This document shows positions 49,688-60,042 of a stretch of DNA of 64,000 bases, piece by piece (positions within the stretch are counted from its first letter, which is position 1; each line of letters starts with the position of its first letter). Source of the stretch: Treponema sp. (GTDB lineage Bacteria > Spirochaetota > Spirochaetia > Treponematales > Treponemataceae); assembly GCA_017645785.1 (NCBI GenBank), contig JAGCNW010000010.1, forward strand, positions 124,001 through 188,000. The letters are read 5' to 3'. The notes under the pieces were generated by a model. That model was not told where the DNA came from. It made no database searches and saw only the letters and a program-made list of their open reading frames with translations. Made by a program: the position numbers and the translations under genes.

Positions 49688-49974
49688 GCGCCCCACGCAA
49701 AACTAATCCCGCGCAAAAAAACGGGGCGGCTGTTGCCGTCCCTTATTGGACTTGCAAAGCCTACGTCGTTCTAAAGCCCGCGCATCTTAGGCTTGCCAAC
49801 GCCGACGCCGTTGGTTGAACAAAAACAACAAACCAACACTCCAGCAAAAATCCCGCAATTTTTTTACGAATTTTCCGCAAAAAAAACTAAAAAACGCGCA
49901 AAAACCTATACCTCTACATACAAAAGGTGGCCGTAAAATCCGCGGCCGTCAAATTTATATGGAGGCTAAAAATG
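49672..49974. repeat. Repeat cassette, copy C
   Basis: The second copy of the cassette at 46983-47292, containing an Rpn-end scar, the terminator, both flanks and the leader of Rpn copy 3. Similarity continues into the coding region of the following Rpn gene. Confidence 0.85.
49714..49746. terminator. Bidirectional terminator, copy C
   Basis: aaaaaaac-ggggcggc-tgtt-gccgtccc-ttatt; one base differs from copies A and B, leaving a G-U pair on the plus strand. Confidence 0.8.
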
Positions 49975-50871
49975 TCTGAAACTCAAACAAACACAATCGA
50001 AGGCAAGCCGCAGCCAAAATATCGCGACAGGCTCTTCATCGCAATCTTTGGCAAGGACACGGAACGCAGCAAGCGCTGGCGGTTGGACTTGTACAACGTC
50101 TTGAACGGAACGAGCTACACCGACCCAAACGCATTGGAGCTGAACACAATCGAAAATGTCATTTATATCAAGATGTACAACGACGTGTCGTTTTTGGTCG
50201 ATTCGCAAATGACGCTCTACGAACAGCAAAGCGAAACAAACGCCAACATGCCCTTAAGAGGCTTCTTCTACTTCGCGCAGCTTTACCAAAAGCATATCGC
50301 TAAGAAAGACTTTAACTTGCACCAATCGTCGCTCATAAAAATTCCCAATCCCCGATTCATCGTCTTTTATAACGGCGACACAAAAAGGGAAGAACGATAC
50401 AAGCTTCGCCTGTCGAACGCATTCGAGATTAAAGACAAAAGCGGCGACTTTGAATGGACGGCAGACGTAATAAACATCAACCAAGGCGCCAACGAAACGC
50501 TTGTCAAAAAGTGCAAGTCATTGTATGATTATGTAAGGCTTGTAGGGCGGATTTCCGACCACAAAAAGAGCGGCATGAAAATCGATCAAGCCGTGCGGGA
50601 AGCCGTTGACTGGGCAATCAAAGAAAATTTTTTGGAAGGCTTTGTCCGCGAGCAAAAAGAGGAGATAATCGCGATGTGTCTGACAGAATACGACGAAGAA
50701 AGCGCAATTCGTGGCTGGCGCGAAGACGGTCGCATAGAAAAAGCCATTGAAGACGCGGTCATCGCCGTAACAAAATTCCACATTCCGATTGACGATGTTG
50801 CCCGAGAATATGGGGTTGACAAAAGCGAAATAGAAAGCCGTTTGCAGCCTGCCCCTGCCCCCGCAAACTAA
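49972..50871 (+). CDS. Rpn-family PD-(D/E)XK nuclease/putative transposase, copy 3
   Basis: 299 residues from the ATG at 49972 (GGAGG six bases upstream). The core NDVSFLVDSQMTLYEQQS is identical to copy 2, and most of residues 1-215 are closely similar; after that the two differ. This copy has no GLAE repeat and ends in REYGVDKSEIESRLQPAPAPAN, with the PAPAN tail shared with copy 1. That points to mixing of tails between family members. The nuclease residues are intact. It converges with the giant beta-helix gene across a terminator. Confidence 0.85.
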   Translation: MSETQTNTIEGKPQPKYRDRLFIAIFGKDTERSKRWRLDLYNVLNGTSYTDPNALELNTIENVIYIKMYNDVSFLVDSQMTLYEQQSETNANMPLRGFFYFAQLYQKHIAKKDFNLHQSSLIKIPNPRFIVFYNGDTKREERYKLRLSNAFEIKDKSGDFEWTADVININQGANETLVKKCKSLYDYVRLVGRISDHKKSGMKIDQAVREAVDWAIKENFLEGFVREQKEEIIAMCLTEYDEESAIRGWREDGRIEKAIEDAVIAVTKFHIPIDDVAREYGVDKSEIESRLQPAPAPAN

Positions 50872-50877
50872 TCCCGC

Positions 50878-50915
50878 GCAAAAAAATCGGGGCGGCCTGT
50901 TGGTCGCCCCGAATC
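50878..50915. terminator. Bidirectional terminator, copy D
   Basis: An A-run, tcggggcg, loop gcctgttggt, cgccccga. On the minus strand seven T residues follow, ending the giant gene; on the plus strand it ends Rpn copy 3. Confidence 0.8.
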
Positions 50916-50969
50916 TTTGTCTTGCAAAGCCTACATCGTTCTCAAGCCCACAATTTGTTGGCCAACCAA

Positions 50970-53900
50970 CTAATTCTGCTGCGCCTTGCCGGTGCTGTCT
51001 ATCCTCCAATTGACAGGGTAAATAATCTTAAATCTTGCGTAGTGCGAGCCGGCATAAGAGCCAGTAAGAATGGCGTCGCCCGCAGTCGGGTCCCAGCCAA
51101 GATAAATTGCGACAGGCGTGGTCGACCCGTTGCCGTTAAAGGTCTGACCGGGCTGGAGATTGCATGATTTGCTATACAAATACACATCGTTTTCTTTTGC
51201 CGTCGAGCTCGTAGTTATTTTAGCGCCGCCGCTTATATTTAATTTGCCTGCTCTAAAATAAATCGCGCCGCCTTTAGCGGATCCAGAAACAGAGTTTGAT
51301 GAAAAGGTTCCGCCGCTAATGTTAAGCGTGGTATTAGCATCGTTTGCCATATAAACGGCTCCGCCGCCGTTACTTGCAGATGCGCCGACATCTCTTCCGG
51401 CAGTATTGTTTCTGATTGTGCCGCCTGTTATATTAAAATAGCAGCCAGCATCCAAATAAACTGCGCCGCCATTTTTACCGGCCAAATTGCTGTAAATCGT
51501 TGCATCGCTTATTTCGCCATTTCCACTAGCCGTCTTTGCATATATGCCGCCGGCGTTCTTATACGCAAAATTGTAGCTTAAGCCTCCGCTTGCAACCTTA
51601 ACCTTTCCGCCGTTAGCATAAACTCCGCCGCCCTCCCCGCTAGTGCCAGTCGTAGAATTATGATGCACGCCATAGCTATCGCTTGTCATTGCTTCTGTAT
51701 TGCTTGCGTCTTTGTAGCCTATGTAAACTCCGCCGCCGTTAGAGTAAATGCCGCCGCCTTGTTCAGCCTTATTGGAATATCCTTCTCCGGTAGTATTGAA
51801 AGCCATCGACGTGCCTGTATCGCCAATCAAAGCATTTTTGCTCATAAACAGATTTGCGGTACTATCCTCGATGTAAACGCCGCCCCCTCTTCCGCCAGAA
51901 GCTGTAGCGGTATTTCCGCTGATAGTTCCACCGGACATTTTAAGGCTGTTTCTTGCGCCAATATAAATTCCGCCGCCAGCACCATTTTCCCCTACAGCAT
52001 TGTTTGATATAGTTCCGCCAGAAAGGGTTGGATAGAGTTCACCGCTAGTAGTAGCTCCTACAAAATAAATTCCACCGCCGCTCCTTGCGTAATTGCCGTC
52101 TATTGTTCCTCCAGACATTACAAAAACCTGCAAGTTGGAACAAATTCCTCCGCCATTAGTTGCCGATGCATTTTTATTTATATTTCCAGTATAAATATAA
52201 CTTCCGTCAACGCCTTCATTATAAATTCCGCCGCCATCGCTGCCGGCATAGTTGTAATAGATGCCGCCAGAAAGAGTTTCCTGATTTGAACTTGTAGTCC
52301 AAGGATATGCTTTTGCGCCCAATATAACGGCTCCATCTGCGGTTGCATAAACGCCGCCGCCCTTTCCTGCCGCGTAGTTGCTGCAAGCCGTACTGCCGGT
52401 GGCATACCCTGCCGCCCCACTGTTTCCTATAACAGCGGTTTTAGACATATATAAAGCGCCGTCAATCCAAACGCCGCCGCCATCTTTTGCAGCAGTGTTT
52501 CCGTAGATGGAACCTCCGCTCATTACAATGGCATCTCCACTGTAAACGCCACCGCCATTATTAGCCTCGTTGCCGCTAATATCGCCTCCACTCATTGTCA
52601 TTTCATTGCTAGTATAAATGCCGCCGCCGTCTCCGCCGTAATCGTCGGCTCTGATTGCCTTGTTATAACTTAACGATCCCCCGGACAGAGTAACCTCTCC
52701 TGCTGAACTATTAAGGACACGATTATATATTCCTCCGCCAAAATGAGCTTCGTTATAACTTATTGTTCCGCCGGACATAGTAAATGTACCGTAATTTAAT
52801 ATTGCGCCACCATTATGAACCGCTGTATTTTTATTTGCGGCGGAACCGCCGATAGTACCGGACGTCATTGTGACAGTTCCGCCCACGGCGTTATAGATGG
52901 CTCCACCGCCAGTGCCTGCATCTTCCGCCTTTGCCGCATTCTTAGTAATGGAACCCGAAAGTGTGGCGCTTGCATTAGACGCGCTTCGTCCAAGATATAA
53001 AGTTCCTGAGTTATAGATGCCGCCAGCTTCGTTTGAGGTATTGCTGTAAATGCTTGCGCTGCCAGACATATAGAAGGTTCCGGCATTATCAACGCCTCCG
53101 CCATAGCCAATAATATCTTCTTCACTGCCAGATCTATTTGAATAAATGCTTCCACTAGTCATATCCACTGTACCGACATTATAAAGTCCGCCGCCGTCTA
53201 TGCCATCAGAGCCATTGCTGTAAATTGCCGCGCTTGAAGAAGAGATGTTAAGCCTTGCTCCGCTTGCAACATAAAGGCCCGCGCCCTTCGCGCGCCCTGA
53301 AGTAGAAGTCGAAGCTACATAGTTCTCATATATTTTTGCATTATCACTCAGGGTAACTGTTCCGGCGGTGATTTTGATTCCGCCGCCGCTTCTATCGGCG
53401 TCAGCAGAGCCGCTTGCGTAGCCGCCGGTAATTTTAAGCGACTGAATCGTTACAGGCACTGCGGTAGAAAGCGTAAGCGTTGATTTTTTTGTTGCAGACG
53501 TTCTGCTCATGCCGCCATTAAGCGTTGCGTCTGTGTTCACCCCCTTCAAAGTAATTCCGCTTGCCTTGCTTGTCGTTACAGTACTTGCAATTTCCTGGGC
53601 GCCACTTATAGTTCCAACAATATTGATTACGCGGCTTACGTTAGTACCCTTATCTTTTGGGCCGCCCCAGCATTGAGCCACAGCATCTGCTATTGTAGAA
53701 TACGGTTTTGCCTTTGTGCCGCGGCCGCCAGCTGTCGCCGCAGCTCCCTTGCCATAAGTTATACCGTCCACAGTTGTTGTCGAACTTGTTGGAGCTACAT
53801 AAATATCCGCGTCAAGCACTCCAACAGTGCTGGACTGTACCACGCTCCAGTCGCTGTCGCTGCACTTGAATTTAGTATAATTGCCGGCGACGTTAGTTCC

Positions 53901-56900
53901 TCCCAAGAAAGTCGTTCCGCGCTTCCAGACAGCAGGTGTTATGGTCAACTTGTCCGTGCCCGTATAAGCCGAAAGCGATGTCGCGCCAAGCATTACATAC
54001 TGATTTTCTGGAAGATAGACATCGTTTGTCTTTTCGCTTCCAGGGTAGATATAGGCCGAAGCGCTTATGTTGAAGGTACCGCCTTGGTAAATCGCGCCGC
54101 CGGAGTAATTTGTAACTATGTTTGGAAGGTCATTATTTGAGGCGTCTTTTCCGCCCATCGTTCCGCCCGACATATTAAAGGTCGCGCCGGACGAAATGTA
54201 GACGGCGCCGCCATAGTTGTAGGCAGTATTCTTAAAAATCGTCCCGCCGGACATCGTTACGGAAGAAGTGTTTTCGGCGATGAAAATCGCGCCGCCGCTT
54301 CCCAGCGAATAATTGAATTTTATGTTGCCATCGTAAAGATTAGTCGTTCCGCTTGTCCAAATCGCGCCGCCGTCGCTGGTAAAAGCTGTATTGCCCAATA
54401 AGCCGCCAGACCAGCTTGCCGTTCCAGATTCCGTTCCGCTTTTGTTGATGGACTTGCCAAAGCAAAGGGTTCCCTGGCTATAAATTCCGGCGCCGTATTT
54501 AGCTTGGTTCGCATCAGCACCGGGATAAAATTGAGCCGCGGTCGCGCTACTGTCTCCGATTACAGACGTTCCATAGGCGGCAAAATAAGCGCCGCTTTCT
54601 ACATACACGCCGCCACCTTCGTTGTCGGCATGGTTGCCCTTGACCACAGCGCCGTCGGCAAGGTTAACCGCCGCCCCGCTTGCCACGAATATTCCGCCTC
54701 CCATCTTTGACGCGCTGGTGGAACCGCTTGCGTAGCCGCCAGTAATCGCCAAGTTTTGGATAGTGACCGTTGCTGCGGAACTTACGGTAAGAGGTCTTCC
54801 TTTTGTTGAAGAAGTAGAGCTAAAGCCGCCGTTAAGGGATGACGTCACGCCGCCCTCCGTGTAGCCTTCAATTGTAAGCGTGTCAGTACTAAGAGTTCCG
54901 CTGATTGTCTGCGCGCCTTTGACCGTTCCAGCGACGACGATTTTTTTGACAGAAGCGAGGTCCGTATCTTTAAGCGCCTCGGCTATAGAGTCGTACGGGC
55001 TGGACTTTGTGCCGTTGGCGCCATTGGCCTTGGTCTTGCCCGCTCCAAAACCAGACAAAGGATAAGTCGCGTCAGCGACGTAAATCGGAGAAGTGATACA
55101 AACGTAGTTTTTGCCGCCGGATGCTTTTTCTTCGCGCTCCCAGCCGCCGTCGTCCTTGCTAAGCTTTATTTGTCCCTTTATCGTTGTTTTTTGCTCGGTT
55201 GAAGGCGACACGCCCCATTCAATAATGTTGGTTCCGCGATTCCAGTTTGCAGGTGTTACTGTGGCAACTGAACTTGTTGAGCCGCTAAGAGTGGTACTGG
55301 CCACGGTGACTGTCTTAGCGTACGGAAGGTAAACGTCGTTTATCTTTTCACTGCCCTCATAGACGCGCGCCGAGCCGCTTATTTCAAACGTTCCGCCCTG
55401 GTAAATCGCGCCGCCATTTGTGGTAAGCGTATCGCTGATAGTCACTTTATTCTGGTCGTCCGAAGAGCTTCCGCCGATTGTTCCTGCGCTCATGGCCAAT
55501 TCGCCTTCATTACGAACAGCTCCGCCGCTAGTATGCGCGCCATTTTTTGTAAAGACCGCGGCTCCGTCAATTGTGACTTTCTTGCCGGCGGCAATATAAA
55601 GCGCGCCTCCGAGGTTTGCGTAATTATTTGTGAAAGTGCCTCCGCTAATGGTTACGTCGGCTGCGCAATAAATGCCGCCGCCCGAATAAGAAGCAGTTTG
55701 AGCGTTACCAGCATTATTATGAGAAATATCTCCACTGGCAATAAGCAAGGTGCCGCCTGCATGGTATATTCCGGCTCCTTTGCCGCCGCCGGTACAATAA
55801 TTTCTGCGAACTCCGTAGTGGCCGTCGGTGTCATTATTGACAAGCATGTATCCTGTCGCCGCAGTTCCGCTTGCATTGCTGCCGATATAGACTTTGCCGC
55901 CGTTATTGTAGATTCCGGCGCCGTTGAGCGCTTGGTTGGCGCGATTGCTTGCGCCGCTTTCGGCGCGAGTTGTGGAAGTCGAATTGTCTCCGATCAAGGC
56001 CCTTCCTGACATGTACAGCTCGCAGCCGGGCGCGTTAAGGTAAACGCCGCCGCCATTGCCAGTGACTGTGTTTCCTGTTATCACGGCGCCGTCAGCAAGC
56101 TTTACAGTTCCGGCGTCCAGGTAAATTCCTCCGCCGTCTTTGGATGTTCCTCCAGAAGGGTTTTTTCCAGTTCCGCCAGAAATCGTAAGGTCGGTGATTG
56201 TGACTGTCTTTTCGCTTGCGTTTACTGTAAGAGAGCTGCCCATGCCTGATCCGCCACCCGCGTAAATCATTGCGCTGGAAGATGTCGCGCCCGCCGCCTT
56301 GTAGCCTTTAAGCGCAATGTTCGCGCTAGGAGAAGATATTTCCTGAGCGCCCGTCAAGGTTCCCGCGATGGTGATTGTGTTGTCGGCCAAAGAAAGGTCG
56401 CTGCAGCCCAGCGCGGCGGCGACGCTGGCGTAGGGACTTGTCTTTGTTCCTGTGGCGCCGCTTGCCTTTCCTTTTTCAAAGCCGTCTGGTCTTGTATTGC
56501 CTGAGTCTGTCGCGTCAACCACGTAAATCGGCGAGTTGATGTAGGCGCTTTTCATGACAGAGCTTTCGATTGTTCTTTCCCAGCCGTCGTTGTCTTGGGT
56601 AAAGTTGAATTTTGAAGTTTGCGTCGTTATGACGTTTGAGGACGTAAGGAAATTTGTCTTTCGCTTCCATTCAAAAAGCGTGATTGTGGCGACAGTGGCA
56701 GGCTCGGCGTCAAAATTTCCGACAGAGATTGTCGTTCCGCTGGCCAAGTAAACGTCGTTCTTTTTTTCAGAGTCCAAAGGAATGTTTGGAGCGCCGCTCA
56801 TGGCAAAGGTTCCATAAACGTAAACCGCTCCGCCATTGCCGCTAGCGCTGTTGCCTAAAACAGTTCCGCCGGTCATCTCCAAGCGGCCTGACGAGCCAAT

Positions 56901-59831
56901 GTAAACGCCGCCGCCATTAACCGACCTGCCCGGCAGATTGGCCTCATTTCTGTCAGCAGAGTCAGAGCCGCCTATCGTTCCGCCTGACATTTGGGCGCTT
57001 CCAGAACTTATATTAACGCCGCCGCCGGTGACAGCCTTGTTGCCCCGTATTTTTCCGCCGCAAATAAAAAGCTCCGCGGATCCGGAGGATGGATTCTTTT
57101 GATAAATGCCGCCTCCCGAGCCGGTGCTGCTCGAGGAGCCTATGCCAACGCCAACCGTTTGATTGTCGGCCATATTGAAAGAAACTTCGCCGCTTCCAAT
57201 CTTAAGGATTCCTTTGTTGCCTATTCCGCCGCCATATTGCAGGGCCCAGTTTCCCATTACGCCATAGCCTTCGGCCAGCTTGAAGGCGTCGCCGGCGTTT
57301 CCGTCTTCGTCGCATCCTATGAATGTCGAGCCCATGTTTAAAATGCCGCCGCCCTCCGAGCTTGACTCACACGTGTTTCCGCCAGCGTTCAAGCAATCGT
57401 CTTTGCTTGTCGGAGCGCTTGCAATATCTTTGCTTCCTATCAAGGCCGTTCCGCGCATAAAGAGCTTGGCGCCGGGAGCGACGCCCACGCCGCCCGCGCA
57501 CCCCACAGTGCCTGTGCCCTTGTTATTTGTTATCCACGCTCTGTCAGAAAGGGTGACGCTTCCCGCGCTTACGGTAATGCCGCCGCCGTATGCGGTAGCA
57601 GCGCTCTGCTGCGTGTTTTTTCCGCCCGTTATCTTTAGGTTTTCTATCGTAACAGGAACGCTCGTGGCCACAGTAAGAGCGGTTCCTTTGGAGTTTGCGT
57701 CTATGACGCCATTGTATGTTGTCGCAGAATCGTAGCCCTTTATCGTAAGCGCGGAGCACCTGTTAGTGTCAAAGGCTGTGGTTCCGTCCTTTAATGTTGC
57801 GGGGATTTTTTGCAGCTCACTAGCGTCGTTGGCTGTCAAAGTTCCGTTTACCCAAATCGTTTCAGGCTCGCCGCCCGAAAGCTCCTCTATCGCGCGGGCC
57901 AAAGTCTTAAAGGGATGCTGCTTTGTTCCTTCCACGCCGTCGCCGTCGTCTCCGTCCGGCGCGACAAAAATGTCCGCGGCCAAAACGCCCATGTTTTGCA
58001 AGGCGGGAATCTTTGACTTTTTAATGCTAAAGCCTTCCGAATTGATTGCAAAGCGGCCGCAAATCTCGGACGTCATCGTCGCGCCGGCAGAAGACCCTGC
58101 CTCCAAGACCGGGGAGTTTCGGTTCCAGTTGTGGGGAGTTATAGTCGCCACGGTTCCGCTTCCGTCTAGCGAGCCGACCTTCACGGTTTTGCTTTCGGCA
58201 AGGTAAACGTCGTTCTTTTTGTCCGAGCCCAAAGGAATCGAAGCGGAGCCGCTCATTTCAAACGTTCCGGTTCCAGTAACCCAAACGGCGCCGCCGTGGC
58301 TTGCAACGTTGTCTTTTATCACGCCGCCTTTCATGCAAAGCGTTCCGCGCGTAAGGACTCCGGCTCCGTCAAGGTCGACGTTATGTCCCGAGATTTCCGC
58401 GCCTTCAAGCAAGGTGACTTTGGAGGTTGCGGTGTCCAAAAGAATTCCGCGGGACTCTTTGTCAGCGGCAAGGTTGCCTGCCTTTGTGATTTTTACGCCC
58501 TTGATATTGATTGGAACGCTTGTCGCGACAGACAAAACGGCCGGCGAGCCGTCTTCTGTAAGCTTTCCTCCGGCCAGCGCGTCCGAGGGGCTTTGGCCCG
58601 CGGTGTAGTTCAAGCCTTCTATCGTCAAGGAGCGGGCCTTTCCGTCAAAGAGGGACGAAAGCGCCGCGTTCCCCCTGACCGTATTGCTGACATAAATCTT
58701 GTAGTCGGTCGAGCCGTCTCCGAGAACCGAGATTGTGTCTACGGCTTTTTGCAAGCTGGCAAAGGGAGCCAAGAAAGTTCCTTCGTTGGAATCGCCTGGG
58801 CCTCTGTAGCCTGGCATCGTGGCGCCGGTGTCGCCGACATAAAAGACGGAGCTTTTAAAAACCGCCACGGCGGCCGGGCTGATTGTAAAGCCGTCGCCGG
58901 TTATAAGGTTGTTGTCGTCGCCGTTGCCCGGGGCGGCATACCAAGAGTTGGTCTTCATTCCGCTAAAGACGCCTACAGTCTGAACGGTTTGGTAAAGCAT
59001 GACGTGGTCCGAGTTGTAAAAGCTTATCGTCATGTCGTAGGCGCCGGGCGCGATGCTGGGCAAGTTCAGCGCAAGGACGTCGTCTCCGTAGCCGGAGTCG
59101 ATCGTAGAAGCGGGGACTAGCGCCACGACCACATTCTCTCCGGCCGCGTTTTTCCAACTGGCTGTCGCGGTGGTTATTGCGTTTGCGCTTCCCTTGTTTA
59201 TGACAAGGAGGACGCTTCCGTTCCCCGCGTCGGAGACAGGAACGGCTGTAAAGCTTTTGCTTACGACGCTGTCGTTTTCGGTCAAGGTTATGAGGCCGCT
59301 TGACCCCCTAAGAACCGGCTTGTCGGTCGCCGCGCTCTTTACGCCGCATTCAATCGTCCACTGTCCAACAGGAAGGCCGATCTCGTAGCATATTCCGTTT
59401 GAGCCTCCGACAAATTTGCCTTGGTCGTCCTTTCCGTAGTAGACCGGAGCGTTGCCAGAGCTGTCTTGGGGAACGGCCGAAACGTAATAATAATCGTCGG
59501 TGGTGTTCAATTCGGGCCTTGCCGAGCGGGAGACTTCGGGCGAATTTTCAGAAGCTGAGGCAGGGGCGGCGACCGACTGGGCAAGCGCGCTGACTTTTGC
59601 GGACACTTCCGCCGGGTAGGCTGTGGGCATTCCCACCGCTCCTTTTATTGTGACTATGACTTTTTGCTGCGCGGCGGCGGGGGCCGCTGGCTGCACTTGG
59701 ATTACGGGAGGAATGAAGGCCTGGGGGCTTCCGCCAGAGACGTTGTCGCAGGAAGAAAAGTTCAGCGCGAAAACAAGAGCGCAAAGGGAGAGAATCGTTC
59801 CTGCGTTTTTAAAATCTTTAAAATTTTTCAT
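50970..59831 (-). CDS. Giant beta-helix lipoprotein (polymorphic repeat surface protein)
   Basis: 2953 residues from the ATG at 59831 (GGAGG upstream), a start 27 bases inside the longest frame. The lipobox FSSC predicts lipid anchoring. After about 300 residues five modules start near 329, 620, 1103, 1583 and 2012. Each opens with a strand like IYVADATY, a GTK-x-x-PYxSIAxAL segment and an I-x-GT(V/L/I) strand. Each then carries many right-handed beta-helix turns (GGGIYxxGG, MSGGTI-GN) and closes with a SEKxNDVYL line. This is the pattern of chlamydial Pmp-like and parallel beta-helix adhesins. No catalytic residues are evident. The C-terminus is NWRIDSTGKAQQN. It should face the outside or periplasm; adhesion or immune variation is inferred. 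Confidence 0.88.
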   Translation of the reverse strand: MKNFKDFKNAGTILSLCALVFALNFSSCDNVSGGSPQAFIPPVIQVQPAAPAAAQQKVIVTIKGAVGMPTAYPAEVSAKVSALAQSVAAPASASENSPEVSRSARPELNTTDDYYYVSAVPQDSSGNAPVYYGKDDQGKFVGGSNGICYEIGLPVGQWTIECGVKSAATDKPVLRGSSGLITLTENDSVVSKSFTAVPVSDAGNGSVLLVINKGSANAITTATASWKNAAGENVVVALVPASTIDSGYGDDVLALNLPSIAPGAYDMTISFYNSDHVMLYQTVQTVGVFSGMKTNSWYAAPGNGDDNNLITGDGFTISPAAVAVFKSSVFYVGDTGATMPGYRGPGDSNEGTFLAPFASLQKAVDTISVLGDGSTDYKIYVSNTVRGNAALSSLFDGKARSLTIEGLNYTAGQSPSDALAGGKLTEDGSPAVLSVATSVPINIKGVKITKAGNLAADKESRGILLDTATSKVTLLEGAEISGHNVDLDGAGVLTRGTLCMKGGVIKDNVASHGGAVWVTGTGTFEMSGSASIPLGSDKKNDVYLAESKTVKVGSLDGSGTVATITPHNWNRNSPVLEAGSSAGATMTSEICGRFAINSEGFSIKKSKIPALQNMGVLAADIFVAPDGDDGDGVEGTKQHPFKTLARAIEELSGGEPETIWVNGTLTANDASELQKIPATLKDGTTAFDTNRCSALTIKGYDSATTYNGVIDANSKGTALTVATSVPVTIENLKITGGKNTQQSAATAYGGGITVSAGSVTLSDRAWITNNKGTGTVGCAGGVGVAPGAKLFMRGTALIGSKDIASAPTSKDDCLNAGGNTCESSSEGGGILNMGSTFIGCDEDGNAGDAFKLAEGYGVMGNWALQYGGGIGNKGILKIGSGEVSFNMADNQTVGVGIGSSSSTGSGGGIYQKNPSSGSAELFICGGKIRGNKAVTGGGVNISSGSAQMSGGTIGGSDSADRNEANLPGRSVNGGGVYIGSSGRLEMTGGTVLGNSASGNGGAVYVYGTFAMSGAPNIPLDSEKKNDVYLASGTTISVGNFDAEPATVATITLFEWKRKTNFLTSSNVITTQTSKFNFTQDNDGWERTIESSVMKSAYINSPIYVVDATDSGNTRPDGFEKGKASGATGTKTSPYASVAAALGCSDLSLADNTITIAGTLTGAQEISSPSANIALKGYKAAGATSSSAMIYAGGGSGMGSSLTVNASEKTVTITDLTISGGTGKNPSGGTSKDGGGIYLDAGTVKLADGAVITGNTVTGNGGGVYLNAPGCELYMSGRALIGDNSTSTTRAESGASNRANQALNGAGIYNNGGKVYIGSNASGTAATGYMLVNNDTDGHYGVRRNYCTGGGKGAGIYHAGGTLLIASGDISHNNAGNAQTASYSGGGIYCAADVTISGGTFTNNYANLGGALYIAAGKKVTIDGAAVFTKNGAHTSGGAVRNEGELAMSAGTIGGSSSDDQNKVTISDTLTTNGGAIYQGGTFEISGSARVYEGSEKINDVYLPYAKTVTVASTTLSGSTSSVATVTPANWNRGTNIIEWGVSPSTEQKTTIKGQIKLSKDDGGWEREEKASGGKNYVCITSPIYVADATYPLSGFGAGKTKANGANGTKSSPYDSIAEALKDTDLASVKKIVVAGTVKGAQTISGTLSTDTLTIEGYTEGGVTSSLNGGFSSTSSTKGRPLTVSSAATVTIQNLAITGGYASGSTSASKMGGGIFVASGAAVNLADGAVVKGNHADNEGGGVYVESGAYFAAYGTSVIGDSSATAAQFYPGADANQAKYGAGIYSQGTLCFGKSINKSGTESGTASWSGGLLGNTAFTSDGGAIWTSGTTNLYDGNIKFNYSLGSGGAIFIAENTSSVTMSGGTIFKNTAYNYGGAVYISSGATFNMSGGTMGGKDASNNDLPNIVTNYSGGAIYQGGTFNISASAYIYPGSEKTNDVYLPENQYVMLGATSLSAYTGTDKLTITPAVWKRGTTFLGGTNVAGNYTKFKCSDSDWSVVQSSTVGVLDADIYVAPTSSTTTVDGITYGKGAAATAGGRGTKAKPYSTIADAVAQCWGGPKDKGTNVSRVINIVGTISGAQEIASTVTTSKASGITLKGVNTDATLNGGMSRTSATKKSTLTLSTAVPVTIQSLKITGGYASGSADADRSGGGIKITAGTVTLSDNAKIYENYVASTSTSGRAKGAGLYVASGARLNISSSSAAIYSNGSDGIDGGGLYNVGTVDMTSGSIYSNRSGSEEDIIGYGGGVDNAGTFYMSGSASIYSNTSNEAGGIYNSGTLYLGRSASNASATLSGSITKNAAKAEDAGTGGGAIYNAVGGTVTMTSGTIGGSAANKNTAVHNGGAILNYGTFTMSGGTISYNEAHFGGGIYNRVLNSSAGEVTLSGGSLSYNKAIRADDYGGDGGGIYTSNEMTMSGGDISGNEANNGGGVYSGDAIVMSGGSIYGNTAAKDGGGVWIDGALYMSKTAVIGNSGAAGYATGSTACSNYAAGKGGGVYATADGAVILGAKAYPWTTSSNQETLSGGIYYNYAGSDGGGIYNEGVDGSYIYTGNINKNASATNGGGICSNLQVFVMSGGTIDGNYARSGGGIYFVGATTSGELYPTLSGGTISNNAVGENGAGGGIYIGARNSLKMSGGTISGNTATASGGRGGGVYIEDSTANLFMSKNALIGDTGTSMAFNTTGEGYSNKAEQGGGIYSNGGGVYIGYKDASNTEAMTSDSYGVHHNSTTGTSGEGGGVYANGGKVKVASGGLSYNFAYKNAGGIYAKTASGNGEISDATIYSNLAGKNGGAVYLDAGCYFNITGGTIRNNTAGRDVGASASNGGGAVYMANDANTTLNISGGTFSSNSVSGSAKGGAIYFRAGKLNISGGAKITTSSTAKENDVYLYSKSCNLQPGQTFNGNGSTTPVAIYLGWDPTAGDAILTGSYAGSHYARFKIIYPVNWRIDSTGKAQQN

Positions 59832-59861
59832 ACTCGCCTCCTTCCGTAAAAAAGACATAAT

Positions 59862-59890
59862 ATTTTAGCGCATATATCGTAAAAAAACAA
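59862..59890 (-). promoter_or_regulatory. Possible promoter of the giant beta-helix gene
   Basis: On the minus strand TTGTTT, 17 bases, TAAAAT, 31 bases before the ATG. The -35 is weak (three of six). Confidence 0.45.
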
Positions 59891-59917
59891 GCAATTTGCT
59901 AGTATAGCATTCACTCT

Positions 59918-60019
59918 ATGCTTGACCTTGAAGAGCTAAAAAAAGACCTTAATCATCAGCAATACGCGGCCGTAATCGCGGACAAACCCGCCGACCAGCC
60001 CGCCCCTGCGCAAGGCTAG
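59918..60019 (+). pseudogene. Short ORF, probable orphan Rpn tail
   Basis: 33 codons starting with ATG at 59918 and ending DQPAPAQG before TAG. The QPAPA end matches the tails of Rpn copies 1 and 3, and the terminator cassette follows as in the other modules. No nuclease core is present. It is either a decayed Rpn gene or a tiny gene; I favour decay. Confidence 0.5.
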
Positions 60020-60042
60020 CCGCGCCACTCACCCACCCGCAA

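Noticed and set aside
46177..50871. Rpn genes as an insertion sequence
   Set aside because: No terminal inverted repeats or target-site duplications are visible around any copy; the repeated units are terminator cassettes instead.
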